Assembly (NCBI RefSeq): GCF_028201475.1
Contig: NZ_CP116384.1
Span: forward strand, 1,364,001 to 1,428,000
Origin: Vibrio sp. SCSIO 43137
GTDB lineage: Bacteria > Pseudomonadota > Gammaproteobacteria > Enterobacterales > Vibrionaceae
Direction of reading: 5' to 3'
Length of the DNA stretch: 64,000 nt
Of the stretch, positions 1 through 9,208 are shown piece by piece. Position 1 is the first letter of the stretch. Every line of letters begins with the position of its first letter. Made by a program: the position numbers and the translations under genes. The notes below the pieces were generated by a model. It saw only the letters and a list, made by a program, of their open reading frames with translations, was not told the origin of the DNA and did no database searches.

Positions 1-57
1 ATAGGCAGCATGTCATAAAAAACCATAAATAAATATTAACAACAATACTATTACGCA

Positions 58-663
58 TTATATCCACTCTGATTCAAAACACTTCGCCAGCTCAACATTA
101 TTTGTCACATTTAATTTATTCATTGCGTTTGCCCGGTGAATATGAACTGTTTTAGGACTTAACCCTAATGTTTCTGCAATTTTTTTAATATCCAATCCAT
201 GAGCCAGTAATTCACCAACTTCCAGTTCTCTTTTGGTTAATATTCTGAAGTTATCGCTTCTTACACTATTTGCGAGCTTCTTAGATAAGTCGGAGGGAAT
301 ATACTGTTTGTTCTTTGCCACAGTTCGTACAGCAAGAATCATTTCATCAGGGCTACACCGCTTACTAAGGAAGCCTTTCGCTCCTAATTTCAAGGCTTTA
401 TCTATTACCGTTGCAGAATCATGCACACTCAGCATTATGCAGCGAACATAGGCAGACACTTCTTGTAATAACTCCAGTCCGCTCTTATCCGGCATGGATA
501 TATCCAGAATACAGATATCCACATCACCGCTTTTCAGTCTATCGAATGCTTCAACAGCAGAGCTGTATTCTGCGGAAACTTGAATATCAGATTCCAGAGA
601 AAGTAACTGAGCAAAACCGGAACGAACAATAACATGATCATCAATAAGAGCGACTTTAATCAT
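58..663 (-). CDS. uhpA: UhpA-like LuxR/NarL-family response regulator
   Basis: A 201-residue two-component response regulator. The receiver domain (about residues 1-120) has the acidic pair D8/D9, phospho-acceptor D54 in ILDISMP and the conserved K101. A LuxR-type helix-turn-helix lies at about 141-198 (LTKRELEV...GLSPKTVHIHRANAM). The overall sequence resembles UhpA, which activates the hexose-phosphate antiporter gene uhpT. Here it diverges from a uhpT-like gene across 295 bp, which supports that role. The usual partners UhpB and UhpC are not in the window; they could lie left of position 1. The UhpA name rests on similarity plus context, and another NarL-family regulator is possible. Confidence 0.85.
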   Translation of the reverse strand: MIKVALIDDHVIVRSGFAQLLSLESDIQVSAEYSSAVEAFDRLKSGDVDICILDISMPDKSGLELLQEVSAYVRCIMLSVHDSATVIDKALKLGAKGFLSKRCSPDEMILAVRTVAKNKQYIPSDLSKKLANSVRSDNFRILTKRELEVGELLAHGLDIKKIAETLGLSPKTVHIHRANAMNKLNVTNNVELAKCFESEWI

Positions 664-677
664 AAATGTGCATCTAG

Positions 678-692
678 CCTGAAATTTTCAGG
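678..692. promoter_or_regulatory. Palindrome upstream of uhpA
   Basis: CCTGAAATTTTCAGG is a perfect palindrome around one central base, 15 bp before the uhpA start codon. It overlaps a second imperfect dyad, AGGAAAGATACTCCTAAT (690-707). That dyad has a relative, AGGAAATCGTCCTAAT, at 871-886 on the uhpT side. The position suits an operator or autoregulatory site; the cognate protein is inferred, not shown. Confidence 0.4.
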
Positions 693-810
693 AAAGATAC
701 TCCTAATTAAATAGTTATTCAAGTTGGTTTTTATTTTTATATAAAATTGATACCCAGCCACATTTTTATTTACATAAATTAACCTTTTCTAGAGTGATTG
801 TTTTATTTAC

Positions 811-841
811 TTATTATCACAACTCTGAAACGTGATAATAA
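811..841. promoter_or_regulatory. 10-bp inverted repeat in the uhpA-uhpT intergenic region
   Basis: TTATTATCAC at 811-820 and GTGATAATAA at 832-841 are perfect inverted arms separated by 11 bp. A dyad of this length and spacing, midway between divergent genes, suits a dimeric regulator such as UhpA. The arms are in the opposite orientation to a CRP site (TGTGA-N6-TCACA). As a transcribed hairpin it would have a long loop, so a DNA operator seems likelier. Confidence 0.45.
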
Positions 842-870
842 TCACGAACAAACAATTAATCTGAAAAACT

Positions 871-886
871 AGGAAATCGTCCTAAT
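871..886. promoter_or_regulatory. AGGAAA-TCCTAAT dyad upstream of uhpT
   Basis: AGGAAATCGTCCTAAT shares AGGAAA...TCCTAAT with the element at 690-707 near uhpA; the spacer differs by two bases. It lies about 73 bp before the uhpT start. The repetition on both sides of the intergenic region suggests a common binding protein, plausibly UhpA. Confidence 0.35.
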
Positions 887-958
887 TTAGTTTGCAAGTT
901 TGTTTATAGAGTTAGCCCGTATTAAAACCCTATGTTGCTCACAACCTTAGAGGAAATT

Positions 959-2365
959 ATGGAACTCTCATTCTTAAAACAAGTTAGAAAACCGACACTG
1001 GATATACCACTCGAACAACGGCGGAAAATGTGGCTCGCTCCGTTCCTGAGATCGTATTTGGTTGTATTTGTCAGCTATCTGGTTATGTATCTCATCCGTA
1101 AAAACTTTAATATCGCGCAAAACGATATGATTGCCGATTACGGCATGAGCCTGACCCAGTTAGGAACCATCGGCCTTGGTTTCTCCATTACTTACGGCTT
1201 AGGTAAAACCATCTTAAACTACTGGGCAGACGGCAAAAACAGCAAAAATATGCTGCCTCTCGGCCTTCTGATGTCCGGCTTCTGTATTCTGGGATTCGGT
1301 TTTGTTATGGGCGACAGTACCGGCTCGTTTTACATGATGATTGGTTTGTACTCTCTGTCAGGCATGTTCCAGTCCATCGGCGGTTCCAACAGCTACTCAA
1401 CCATTACGAAATGGACAAGTAAAAACAACCGGGGAACCTTTCTGGGGGCGTGGAATATCTCTCACAATGTGGGCGGGGCGGCAGCGGCCGGTGTAGCACT
1501 GTTTGGTGCTAACTACTTTTTCGATGGCAATGTAACAGGGATGTTTATCTTCCCGGCTATCATCGCCATTTTGGTCGCCTGTATCGGTTTCTACATGGGT
1601 AATGACAGCCCGGAAGCATACGGACTGGGTACAGCTGAAGAGATATTTGACGAGCAAATCAGTGAAGAAGATCGCCTTGTAGCCGAAGAGAAAATGAGCA
1701 AGATGGAGATCTTTAAAAAATATGTTCTGTTTAACAAGGTTATCTGGTTGCTCTGCTTTGCCAATGTGTTCTTGTATGTTGTCCGTATCGGTATTGATCA
1801 ATGGTCAACCGTGTATGGCTATGAGGTGCTTGGTTTTGACAAAGAAACCGCCATTTCCGGCTTTACCATGTTCGAAACAGGCGCTTTGATAGGCACATGT
1901 TTATGGGGCTATATTTCTGACTTAGCTAACGGAAGACGGGGGCTTATGGCCTGTATCGCCCTGATTGGTATCACTATGGCCATTGGTTTCTACCAACATG
2001 CAGATACCGTGTTTACCTATAAAGCATCACTGTTTGTTCTCGGTTTTCTGGTATTCGGACCTCAGCTGTTAATTGCGGTAGCTGCGGTAGGCTTTGTACC
2101 TAAACAAGGTGTGGCGGTAGCGGATGGTATTAAAGGAACATTTGCTTACCTGATTGGTGATTCATTCGCCAAAATTGGTTTAGGTCTTATTGCTGACGGA
2201 ACGCCTGTCTTCGGACAAACCGGCTGGAGCGGTACATTTACCGCATTAAACACCGCCGCAGTTTTGTGTCTGGTTATCATGGCCTTCGTTGCCATTGCAG
2301 AAGAGAAGAAAATCAGGGACGCTAAAAAATTAACGGCTGTTGCATCTGCTGAGAATGGTATGTAA
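959..2365 (+). CDS. uhpT: Hexose-6-phosphate:phosphate antiporter (MFS, OPA family)
   Basis: A 468-residue inner-membrane transporter of the organophosphate:phosphate antiporter group, expected to import hexose 6-phosphates in exchange for phosphate. About twelve hydrophobic segments are split by a polar central loop ([20 protein letters not shown]). The N-terminal region ([27 protein letters not shown]) and the segment with [21 protein letters not shown] residues are UhpT-like. An in-frame ATG exists 27 bp earlier, but the ATG at 959 is preceded by GAGGAAATT, a good ribosome binding site, so it is preferred. It diverges from the uhpA-like regulator, which probably activates it on external glucose 6-phosphate. 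Confidence 0.88.
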   Translation: MELSFLKQVRKPTLDIPLEQRRKMWLAPFLRSYLVVFVSYLVMYLIRKNFNIAQNDMIADYGMSLTQLGTIGLGFSITYGLGKTILNYWADGKNSKNMLPLGLLMSGFCILGFGFVMGDSTGSFYMMIGLYSLSGMFQSIGGSNSYSTITKWTSKNNRGTFLGAWNISHNVGGAAAAGVALFGANYFFDGNVTGMFIFPAIIAILVACIGFYMGNDSPEAYGLGTAEEIFDEQISEEDRLVAEEKMSKMEIFKKYVLFNKVIWLLCFANVFLYVVRIGIDQWSTVYGYEVLGFDKETAISGFTMFETGALIGTCLWGYISDLANGRRGLMACIALIGITMAIGFYQHADTVFTYKASLFVLGFLVFGPQLLIAVAAVGFVPKQGVAVADGIKGTFAYLIGDSFAKIGLGLIADGTPVFGQTGWSGTFTALNTAAVLCLVIMAFVAIAEEKKIRDAKKLTAVASAENGM

Positions 2366-2409
2366 CCGTTCTGCGAAATAACTCCGAATATTGAGTAATA
2401 TTTTCACAT

Positions 2410-2444
2410 GCCCATAACTTATAAATGAACAGATAGTTATGGGC
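2410..2444 (+). terminator. Hairpin downstream of uhpT
   Basis: GCCCATAACT (2410-2419) and AGTTATGGGC (2435-2444) form a perfect 10-bp stem about 45 bp after the uhpT stop. There is no T-run on either strand, so it is not a canonical intrinsic terminator. It could protect the 3' end or act with Rho. Confidence 0.4.
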
Positions 2445-2586
2445 GAGCTAAAACAAAAACCTTATTTGACTAGGAAAATAACCACGCGCACCGTCCAAAA
2501 GTCGTGATATGAAATATTAGTCAGGAACATACCTTAATCGTGTACACTGGTGATAACTATGTTTCGAAACCTCACGTAGCAACTCA

Positions 2587-3003
2587 ATGAAAATAAAACA
2601 AATTAGTTTGGAAAAAGCCCTTCCTGTACGTCATCAGGTGTTATGGCCAGATAAACCGATGGAGTTCTGTCTTGTTGAGGGCGATGACGAAGGCATTCAT
2701 CTAGGGGCAGAAATTGATGGCAGAATCGTTTCTGTGGCGTCGTTGTACATAGTTAATGGTGAAGCACGATTAAGAAAATTTGCCACCTATGCAGAGTTTC
2801 AGAATCAAGGTATAGGTACGGCGCTTATCCAATACGCTCTTAACTATCTGAATGAAAATAACGTTACTGTTTTCTGGTGTGACGCCAGAGAGTCAGCCAT
2901 TGGTTTTTATCAACGCTTCGGAATGCACACAGAAGGAGAGCGGTTTTATAAAAGCGATGTATCTTATTTTAAAATGAGCTTAATTTTAGATCGTTACAGT
3001 TGA
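2587..3003 (+). CDS. GNAT-family N-acetyltransferase
   Basis: A 138-residue protein of the Gcn5-related acetyltransferase fold. The acetyl-CoA binding stretch is visible as LRKFATYAEFQNQGIGTALI, containing the Q-x-x-G-x-G/A signature (QNQGIGTA), followed by a typical FYQRFGM C-terminal motif. The substrate is unknown; small GNATs of this kind act on amines, amino acids or peptides. The start at 2587 lacks a strong ribosome binding site, but no better start precedes the conserved region. It converges with the Abi-type gene, whose stop lies 33 bp beyond. Confidence 0.8.
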   Translation: MKIKQISLEKALPVRHQVLWPDKPMEFCLVEGDDEGIHLGAEIDGRIVSVASLYIVNGEARLRKFATYAEFQNQGIGTALIQYALNYLNENNVTVFWCDARESAIGFYQRFGMHTEGERFYKSDVSYFKMSLILDRYS

Positions 3004-3035
3004 AACTCTGTAATCAACATAGCCATCAAATAGCA

Positions 3036-3785
3036 CTAGCGGTGTTTTTCTTTTTCATTGTCTCTGGTCGCGAGTATCAACTCAAATTTCTGCAGGCTCT
3101 TTGTATCGCACTCTTCAGAAAATTTGGCCTCAAATCTCAATACAGCAATCATTTCACGTTTACTGGCTGAAAGTAGATATATGGCAGCCAGGTGCTCTTT
3201 ATACATTTTCAGTAAGTACCGAATAGCACTTTCCCGGTCTTTAGTACACCGACCTTTCCATGCTGGCTCGTGGTGAAACAACCGATTTCTAAACTTATTT
3301 AATGAGCCTATTTTCTGGAACAGAGCATTTAGTTTAACTTTTTGCTCTCTGGCATTTGGAAAGCACTTATCTAACTGGGTCTGCCAGAGGTTACGTTCTT
3401 TGTCACGAGGGTTGTTATAACTCTTGTGCAGCATATGAACCCAAAAACGAAAGGGTAAACGAGACACTAGATCATTACTCGTATACTTGTAACCTACATC
3501 TTCAAGACATTGCAGCTCCGCAAAATCAACTTGCTTTTTAGACTTCGCACTTATCGGGATTCTTTTATACCATTCATCATCTCCAAAGCACTCTGTAGCT
3601 GACTGGTGAATAGAGTTTCTGAGCGTCACCTCAAGCAACTGAACAACTACAAAAAAGTGACTCTGAATACTTTGCATCGCCATATATACAGCGATAAGTT
3701 CTGCATCTGACTTGCAACTAAGAGCCTGACGATAAGTCTCAAGTTTTTCTGTAGATAGACCTTGCTTAATCTCTTTTAAATCCAA
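3036..3785 (-). CDS. Abi_2 (AbiD/AbiF-like) protein with HEPN-type RNase motif
   Basis: A 249-residue protein resembling the Abi_2 abortive-infection family. Residues 48-60 (VQLLEVTLRNSIH) match the family's N-terminal E-x-x-LRN region. Residues 166-172 (RNRLFHH, followed by EP) form the R-x4-H motif typical of HEPN ribonucleases. Known relatives are phage-defence or toxin proteins, and a conserved RNA, the abiF motif, is described next to some family members. The start is a TTG (3785-3783) behind AAGGG at suitable spacing; there is no ATG near it. About 460 bp of non-coding, hairpin-rich sequence lies upstream. The defence or toxin role is inferred from the family. Confidence 0.78.
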   Translation of the reverse strand: MDLKEIKQGLSTEKLETYRQALSCKSDAELIAVYMAMQSIQSHFFVVVQLLEVTLRNSIHQSATECFGDDEWYKRIPISAKSKKQVDFAELQCLEDVGYKYTSNDLVSRLPFRFWVHMLHKSYNNPRDKERNLWQTQLDKCFPNAREQKVKLNALFQKIGSLNKFRNRLFHHEPAWKGRCTKDRESAIRYLLKMYKEHLAAIYLLSASKREMIAVLRFEAKFSEECDTKSLQKFELILATRDNEKEKHR

Positions 3786-3830
3786 AGGAATTGCCCTTAA
3801 TTAACTTATTATGTATATTTACTTTCGACT

Positions 3831-3966
3831 GAGGCATTGCCTCTTGTTGTGATAGCCCTGTCCTCTTCCGCTGGAAACAGTATTGACAACAGGTAGCGAG
3901 TTTAAGAGCCACCCTTTTGAGGGTGGCTCACTTGTTTCTGAGTATCGTGAAGTTTTAAAAGCTACC
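3831..3966 (-). ncRNA. Candidate structured RNA upstream of the Abi_2 gene
   Basis: Nested inverted repeats fill this stretch. A strong 10-bp stem, GAGCCACCCT (3906-3915) with AGGGTGGCTC (3920-3929), closes a 4-nt loop. It is bracketed by GGTAGC (3892-3897) and GCTACC (3961-3966). A separate GAGGCATTGCCTC palindrome lies at 3831-3843. No gene overlaps it. It lies 45-180 bp upstream of a gene whose family is known to have an adjacent structured RNA, so an RNA partner is plausible. Strand and ends are guesses. It could instead be a terminator or regulatory leader. Confidence 0.35.
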
Positions 3967-4148
3967 ATGATGATAGATTGCATAACATTAGTTAACTTCG
4001 ACTTGTTACTCAGACTCCCACCGCTACGTCATTTTTAGTTGTGCATATCCATAAGAGTCTGCAAATCTTGGAACGATGCTAACATCGCCAAGGCATTAGT
4101 TCTCAAGCTAATTACACTTTGAAAAATCAAACAAAACTGACTGTTTTT

Positions 4149-4156
4149 GCTAGTAT
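4149..4156 (+). promoter_or_regulatory. Extended -10 promoter for the M42 peptidase gene
   Basis: TGCTAGTAT resembles an extended -10 element (TG-N-TATAAT). Transcription from it would begin near 4163, placing the folded leader at 4168-4213 at the very 5' end of the mRNA. No good -35 hexamer is visible. Confidence 0.35.
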
Positions 4157-4167
4157 ATGCGCCAATA

Positions 4168-4213
4168 CTTCAGGGGCAGGTTTTCGCCAGCCCTCTGAGG
4201 CCACTTAAGTGGC
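4168..4213 (+). promoter_or_regulatory. Folded 5' leader of the M42 peptidase gene
   Basis: CTTCAG plus GGGC (4168-4177) can pair with GCCC (4190-4193) and CTGAGG (4195-4200), with one bulged T and a 12-nt loop. A perfect palindrome, GCCACTTAAGTGGC (4200-4213), follows immediately. The coding start is 31 bp further on. Two consecutive helices at a probable mRNA 5' end suggest a cis-regulatory leader; I do not recognise it as a known riboswitch class. Confidence 0.35.
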
Positions 4214-4244
4214 AAAGTTTTAATCAAAATATAAGAGCAAAATA

Positions 4245-5471
4245 ATGAGTTCGGAAAACAAAACAGAACTAAAACAAGCATGGCAAAAAGCTATGCCCCA
4301 AGATCAATTTGAATTTATGAAGAAGGTGCTGGCTTCCCCTTCTCCAATCGGTTTTGAAGCAGCCATGAGCTACGGCATCATCAAACCTGAGTTTGAATCT
4401 TTTATGCCTGAAGGCTGGGGCATTCACCAATTTAAAGGTAATGCAGGACTTGTTTTTGATTCGCATCCGGGTCGTGATGATCTTGTCAGCGTAATGATTG
4501 TCGGCCATGCTGATAAAATTCGTATGCAGGTTCGCAAAATCGATGATAACGGTAAAGTATGGATTAATACTGACTCTTTCCTGCCGACTACGCTGATTGG
4601 TCACGAAGTTAAAGTCTTCTGTCAGGATCCTGAAAACACAGGCAAGTACAAGGTTATCGAAGGTGCAACCGTTGAAGCTTTGGGTGCTATTCACTTCTCT
4701 ACTCCGGCACAACGTACCGGTGAGCAGGGCATTAAACCAGAATCTATTTATCTTGAACTGCACACTCATGGTGAAGAGCGTAAAAAGCAGATTGAAGCAC
4801 TAGGCCTTCGCCCGGGTGACCCTATCCTGCTCGATCGTCCTATTAAGCGTGGCGTATCAGAAGATACTTTCTATGGTGCTTATCTGGACAACGGTCTGGG
4901 TTGCTTCTCAGTAACGGAAATCGCCCGCCTTGTTGCTAAAGAAGGTCTGGATAATGTTCGTGTGCTTTACACCATCGCTACCCATGAAGAGATTGGCCGC
5001 TTTGGCTCTACTCAGGTTGTTGGTGAGCTTAAGCCTGATGTGTTAATCGCGACTGACGTAAACCACGACTATGAAGCTGCACCGGGTATCGGTGACCGTA
5101 AAATGAACCCGCTGAAGATGGGTGAAGGTTTCACCATCGGCCGTGGTTCAGTAAGTTCAGAGTATCTGGTTCAGACGCTGGAAAACGTCTGTAAAAAGCA
5201 TGACATTCCTTATCAGCTGGATTTCTCCGGTCGTGATATGGGTACAGACGGCATGGCTGCGGCGCTTGCCGGTGTGGATAGTGCTGCCATTACTATCGGC
5301 TACCCAATCCGTAATATGCACACTTCATCGGAATCTGCTCACACTGGTGACCTGCTGGCGTCAATCCACGCACTAACTGAACTGCTACGTCACTTCAATG
5401 CAGAGAACAACGGCAAAGGCATCAGCCGTGATGACCTTAAAAACAGCCATATCCGTTTAGACTGCATCTAA
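4245..5471 (+). CDS. M42-family metallopeptidase (aminopeptidase/FrvX-like)
   Basis: A 408-residue di-zinc hydrolase of the M42/M20 clan, probably a cytoplasmic aminopeptidase. Visible metal and catalytic motifs are VGHADKI, AYLDNGLGC (bridging Asp), THEEIGRFGS (catalytic Glu pair) and a C-terminal IRNMHTSSE histidine. It is somewhat longer than usual M42 enzymes (about 340-370 residues), with extra sequence at both ends. It stands alone between a structured leader and a strong terminator, so it is probably monocistronic. Peptide specificity cannot be read from sequence. Confidence 0.85.
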   Translation: MSSENKTELKQAWQKAMPQDQFEFMKKVLASPSPIGFEAAMSYGIIKPEFESFMPEGWGIHQFKGNAGLVFDSHPGRDDLVSVMIVGHADKIRMQVRKIDDNGKVWINTDSFLPTTLIGHEVKVFCQDPENTGKYKVIEGATVEALGAIHFSTPAQRTGEQGIKPESIYLELHTHGEERKKQIEALGLRPGDPILLDRPIKRGVSEDTFYGAYLDNGLGCFSVTEIARLVAKEGLDNVRVLYTIATHEEIGRFGSTQVVGELKPDVLIATDVNHDYEAAPGIGDRKMNPLKMGEGFTIGRGSVSSEYLVQTLENVCKKHDIPYQLDFSGRDMGTDGMAAALAGVDSAAITIGYPIRNMHTSSESAHTGDLLASIHALTELLRHFNAENNGKGISRDDLKNSHIRLDCI

Positions 5472-5492
5472 GCAACCGGCGAATAAACGAGT

Positions 5493-5530
5493 AAACCGCC
5501 AGAGATTTAATTCTCTGGCGGTTTTTATTT
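5493..5530 (+). terminator. Rho-independent terminator after the M42 gene
   Basis: AAACCGCCAGAGA (5493-5505) pairs with TCTCTGGCGGTTT (5512-5524) over a 6-nt loop, followed by TTATTTTT. This is a classic intrinsic terminator 22 bp after the peptidase stop codon. Confidence 0.9.
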
Positions 5531-5609
5531 TTGCCCGGTTACGGTGCCTGTCCCGATAACTTCTTTCGATAACTTCGCCGATAACTCCGCAGAAATTTAC
5601 AATGATGTC

Positions 5610-5891
5610 TTAGTTTGCCTCAGATATCTGATAGTGCCTTTCGACATTCACTGTGACTTCTCCCCAGCGAGAGGCTTTCACCCGCCACTGATGCAGTTCA
5701 AATGCTGCTCTGTCGGTAAACTCTTCGTAAACATCAAATCTACTCGGGTTCTCAGAACTATTTATTACCCGGAAGGTAATACAGCCAGCTTCCTGTAGCA
5801 TTAGCTTAGTATGAGTATCAAGCTCTTGTTCAACCCGCTTTAGATCATCATCCGCTACCAAGATAAAGCCTTGTAAAACAACTTTTCCCAT
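5610..5891 (-). CDS. Antibiotic biosynthesis monooxygenase-like (YgiN-type) protein
   Basis: A 93-residue ferredoxin-like alpha/beta barrel protein of the ABM family. Such small dimeric proteins include quinol monooxygenases and heme-degrading enzymes. Conserved features are the N-terminal GFILVADDDL, the central CITFRVINSSENP and FDVYEEFTDRAAFELHQ. The ATG at 5891 has AAGGAG five bases upstream; a GTG two codons earlier overlaps that site and is less likely. It lies 30 bp downstream of the LysR gene on the same strand and may be cotranscribed with it. Confidence 0.8.
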   Translation of the reverse strand: MGKVVLQGFILVADDDLKRVEQELDTHTKLMLQEAGCITFRVINSSENPSRFDVYEEFTDRAAFELHQWRVKASRWGEVTVNVERHYQISEAN

Positions 5892-5921
5892 CCTCACTCC
5901 TTAGAGCCTTTCTTGGCCCTT

Positions 5922-6800
5922 TTATTTTATATCGCTTAGCCTCTCGGCCAGGAAATCAATCACCAACCGCATCTTAAGCGATAAGTTTCGGTTATTTGGA
6001 TACAGTGCCCAGATCCCTTCTCTTTCAACGCGGTATTCACTAAGCACTTCTACCAGTTCTCCGCTTTCCAGAGCCTGTTTAACATAATAATCCGGCAACT
6101 GAACCAGACCCAGACTTTTACTTGCCGCATTCAGCAAGGCAAATCCTGAGTTACAGTGAATACGCCCTGATACTTTCATCGCTTTTTCTGTCCGGTTTTC
6201 CCTGAAACGCCAATGTTCAGAAGAACCAACCAGACAGTTATGATTCTCCAGTTCAGACAAAGTGTGGGGTATGCCGTACTTCTCAAGATACTCAGGTGTA
6301 GCGCAAACATATAGCTGTCTGGTTGCAAGTCTTTTGGCAATCAGGCTTGAATCCTGAAGGCGGCCAAGACGAATAGCGACATCCATTCCTGACTCAATAA
6401 GGTCTACCCTGTTATTGGTGAGTTTCAGCTCCAGATCAACCAGCGGATGTGCCTGCAAAAATTCAGTAAGCAGTGGAACGATATGTGACTCACCGTAAGC
6501 CACCGGTGCTGTTATTTTAAGTAGCCCTTTTGGTACCGTTTGCATCTGAGTAACCGCCAGCTCAGCAGTTTCCAGCCCTTCAACCAGACTACGACAATGC
6601 TGATAATAGGTTTGTCCAGCCTCGGTCACCGAGACTTTTCTGGTGGTTCTGACCAACAGCTTTACCGCTAATCTCTCTTCAAGGGCGGAAACCCGCCGGC
6701 TTACCTGAGCAACAGAGGTTTTTAACTTCCTCGCTGCTTCGGTAAACGAGTGTGTATCCACCACAGCAACAAATTCTGAGACACCTTCCCAATTCGCCAT
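5922..6800 (-). CDS. LysR-family transcriptional regulator (divergent to frmA)
   Basis: A 292-residue LysR regulator. The winged HTH (FVAVVDTHSFTEAARKLKTSVAQVSRRVSALEE, about residues 10-45, written here in parts of the family pattern) is followed by the effector-binding domain (LLKITAPVAYGE...). It diverges from frmA across 165 bp. LysR genes next to frmA/frmB are common in vibrios and presumably respond to formaldehyde or the glutathione adduct. The downstream ABM-like gene may share its transcript. Confidence 0.88.
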   Translation of the reverse strand: MANWEGVSEFVAVVDTHSFTEAARKLKTSVAQVSRRVSALEERLAVKLLVRTTRKVSVTEAGQTYYQHCRSLVEGLETAELAVTQMQTVPKGLLKITAPVAYGESHIVPLLTEFLQAHPLVDLELKLTNNRVDLIESGMDVAIRLGRLQDSSLIAKRLATRQLYVCATPEYLEKYGIPHTLSELENHNCLVGSSEHWRFRENRTEKAMKVSGRIHCNSGFALLNAASKSLGLVQLPDYYVKQALESGELVEVLSEYRVEREGIWALYPNNRNLSLKMRLVIDFLAERLSDIK

Positions 6801-6843
6801 CGGATTTTTCCTCTATCTTTAAATAAGCTCCGGCAGAACATTA

Positions 6844-6857
6844 TTACATATACGTAA
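6844..6857. promoter_or_regulatory. Possible LysR operator between LysR gene and frmA
   Basis: TTAC-ATATAC-GTAA is an interrupted palindrome in the 165-bp divergent region, 44 bp from the LysR start. It contains the T-N11-A geometry of LysR sites. This is only a candidate. Confidence 0.3.
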
Positions 6858-6935
6858 AAGAATTTTGTTATTTCATCCGATTATCATTCATTAGGAAAAA
6901 TATAAAATAACCGCATCAAGAGACAATAAACGTAA

Positions 6936-8114
<1,179 letters not shown>

Positions 8115-8192
8115 TTTACTGTTCAGTATCGACCATCGCTGTGCTTTCCCATAAGTACAGCGATTTTCCACTAATAATAAGAGCTCAACACT

Positions 8193-9032
8193 ATGACACT
8201 TGTAAATGTAAGTCAGAATAAAGTTGCCGGAGGCTGGCATAAACAATATACACATGACTCCCGTGTGCTGAACTGCAATATGCGCTTCGCCATCTTTCTG
8301 CCACCAAATGCCTCAAAATCGAATCCTGTTCCGGTTCTGTACTGGCTATCAGGACTGACATGCACTGACGAAAACTTTATGCAAAAAGCCGGAGCTTTTA
8401 AAAAAGCAGCTGAGTTAGGTATGGCTATTGTTGCCCCGGATACCAGCCCCCGCGGTGACAATATCCCTGACGATGAAGCGTATGATTTAGGCAAGGGAGC
8501 GGGATTCTATGTCAACGCAACAGAAAAACCGTGGTCTGAGCATTACCATATGTACTCCTATGTGGTTAAAGAACTTCCGCAACTTATTGAAAATAACTTC
8601 CCGGTAACTAGCATTAAGTCTCTTGCCGGTCATAGCATGGGCGGCCATGGCGCTATGATTATCGGACTTAACAATCCTCAGCGGTACAATTCAATCTCTG
8701 CATTTAGTCCGATTGGTAACCCGATGCAATGCCCATGGGGCAAAAAAGCATTTACCGCATATCTGGGCAGTGATTTTTCTGTCTGGAAGAAATACGATGC
8801 GAGTGAACTGCTTAAGCAGGAAAAAGCCACTTTGCCAATTCTGATTGATCAGGGTGATGCCGATGATTTTCTTGAAGAGCAGCTTAAACCAGAGTTGCTA
8901 CTTAAGGCTGCAGAAAGCAACAACTCTGAACTCACCCTAAGAATGCAACCCGGCTATGACCACAGTTACTTCTTTATCTCGACGTTTATTGAGCAACATC
9001 TTGAGTTTCATGCTGAATATATGGGCGTGTAA
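8193..9032 (+). CDS. frmB: S-formylglutathione hydrolase
   Basis: A 279-residue alpha/beta-hydrolase (esterase D family) that hydrolyses S-formylglutathione to formate and glutathione. The nucleophile is S148 in GHSMGG. The acid and base of the triad are in DQGDADDF and GYDHSYFF. It lies 78 bp downstream of frmA on the same strand and ends just before a strong terminator, indicating a frmA-frmB operon. Confidence 0.95.
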   Translation: MTLVNVSQNKVAGGWHKQYTHDSRVLNCNMRFAIFLPPNASKSNPVPVLYWLSGLTCTDENFMQKAGAFKKAAELGMAIVAPDTSPRGDNIPDDEAYDLGKGAGFYVNATEKPWSEHYHMYSYVVKELPQLIENNFPVTSIKSLAGHSMGGHGAMIIGLNNPQRYNSISAFSPIGNPMQCPWGKKAFTAYLGSDFSVWKKYDASELLKQEKATLPILIDQGDADDFLEEQLKPELLLKAAESNNSELTLRMQPGYDHSYFFISTFIEQHLEFHAEYMGV

Positions 9033-9040
9033 AGAACAGC

Positions 9041-9074
9041 AAAGATACGTCGCTAACCGTGACGTATCTTTTTC
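9041..9074 (+). terminator. Terminator of the frmAB operon
   Basis: AAAGATACGTC (9041-9051) pairs with GACGTATCTTT (9061-9071) across a 9-nt loop and is followed by TTTC. It starts 8 bp after the frmB stop. Confidence 0.85.
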
Positions 9075-9154
9075 ATTTCTGATACCAAGCAAAACTCCAA
9101 CACAAACCGTTATTTTCACTCAATTTCACGCTAAATATCAGCCAATGCGCTTTT

Positions 9155-9171
9155 AATGATATGGCATCATT
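9155..9171. promoter_or_regulatory. Palindrome upstream of the DUF6516 gene
   Basis: AATGAT-ATGGC-ATCATT is a perfect interrupted palindrome 38 bp before the preferred start at 9209. Its centre contains an in-frame ATG (9161) that has no ribosome binding site, so the element more likely acts as an operator, perhaps for the HTH protein encoded downstream. Confidence 0.4.
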
Positions 9172-9208
9172 TCCTGCCAGAGATTCTTTAGACACAAGGC
9201 GATCTGTT

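Noticed and set aside
2410..2444. Canonical rho-independent terminator after uhpT
   Set aside because: The stem is perfect, but no T-run follows on either strand; kept only as a hairpin of uncertain role.
9161..9208. Longer N-terminus for the DUF6516-like protein
   Set aside because: The ATG at 9161 lies in the centre of a palindrome and lacks a ribosome binding site; the extra residues are not part of the conserved domain.
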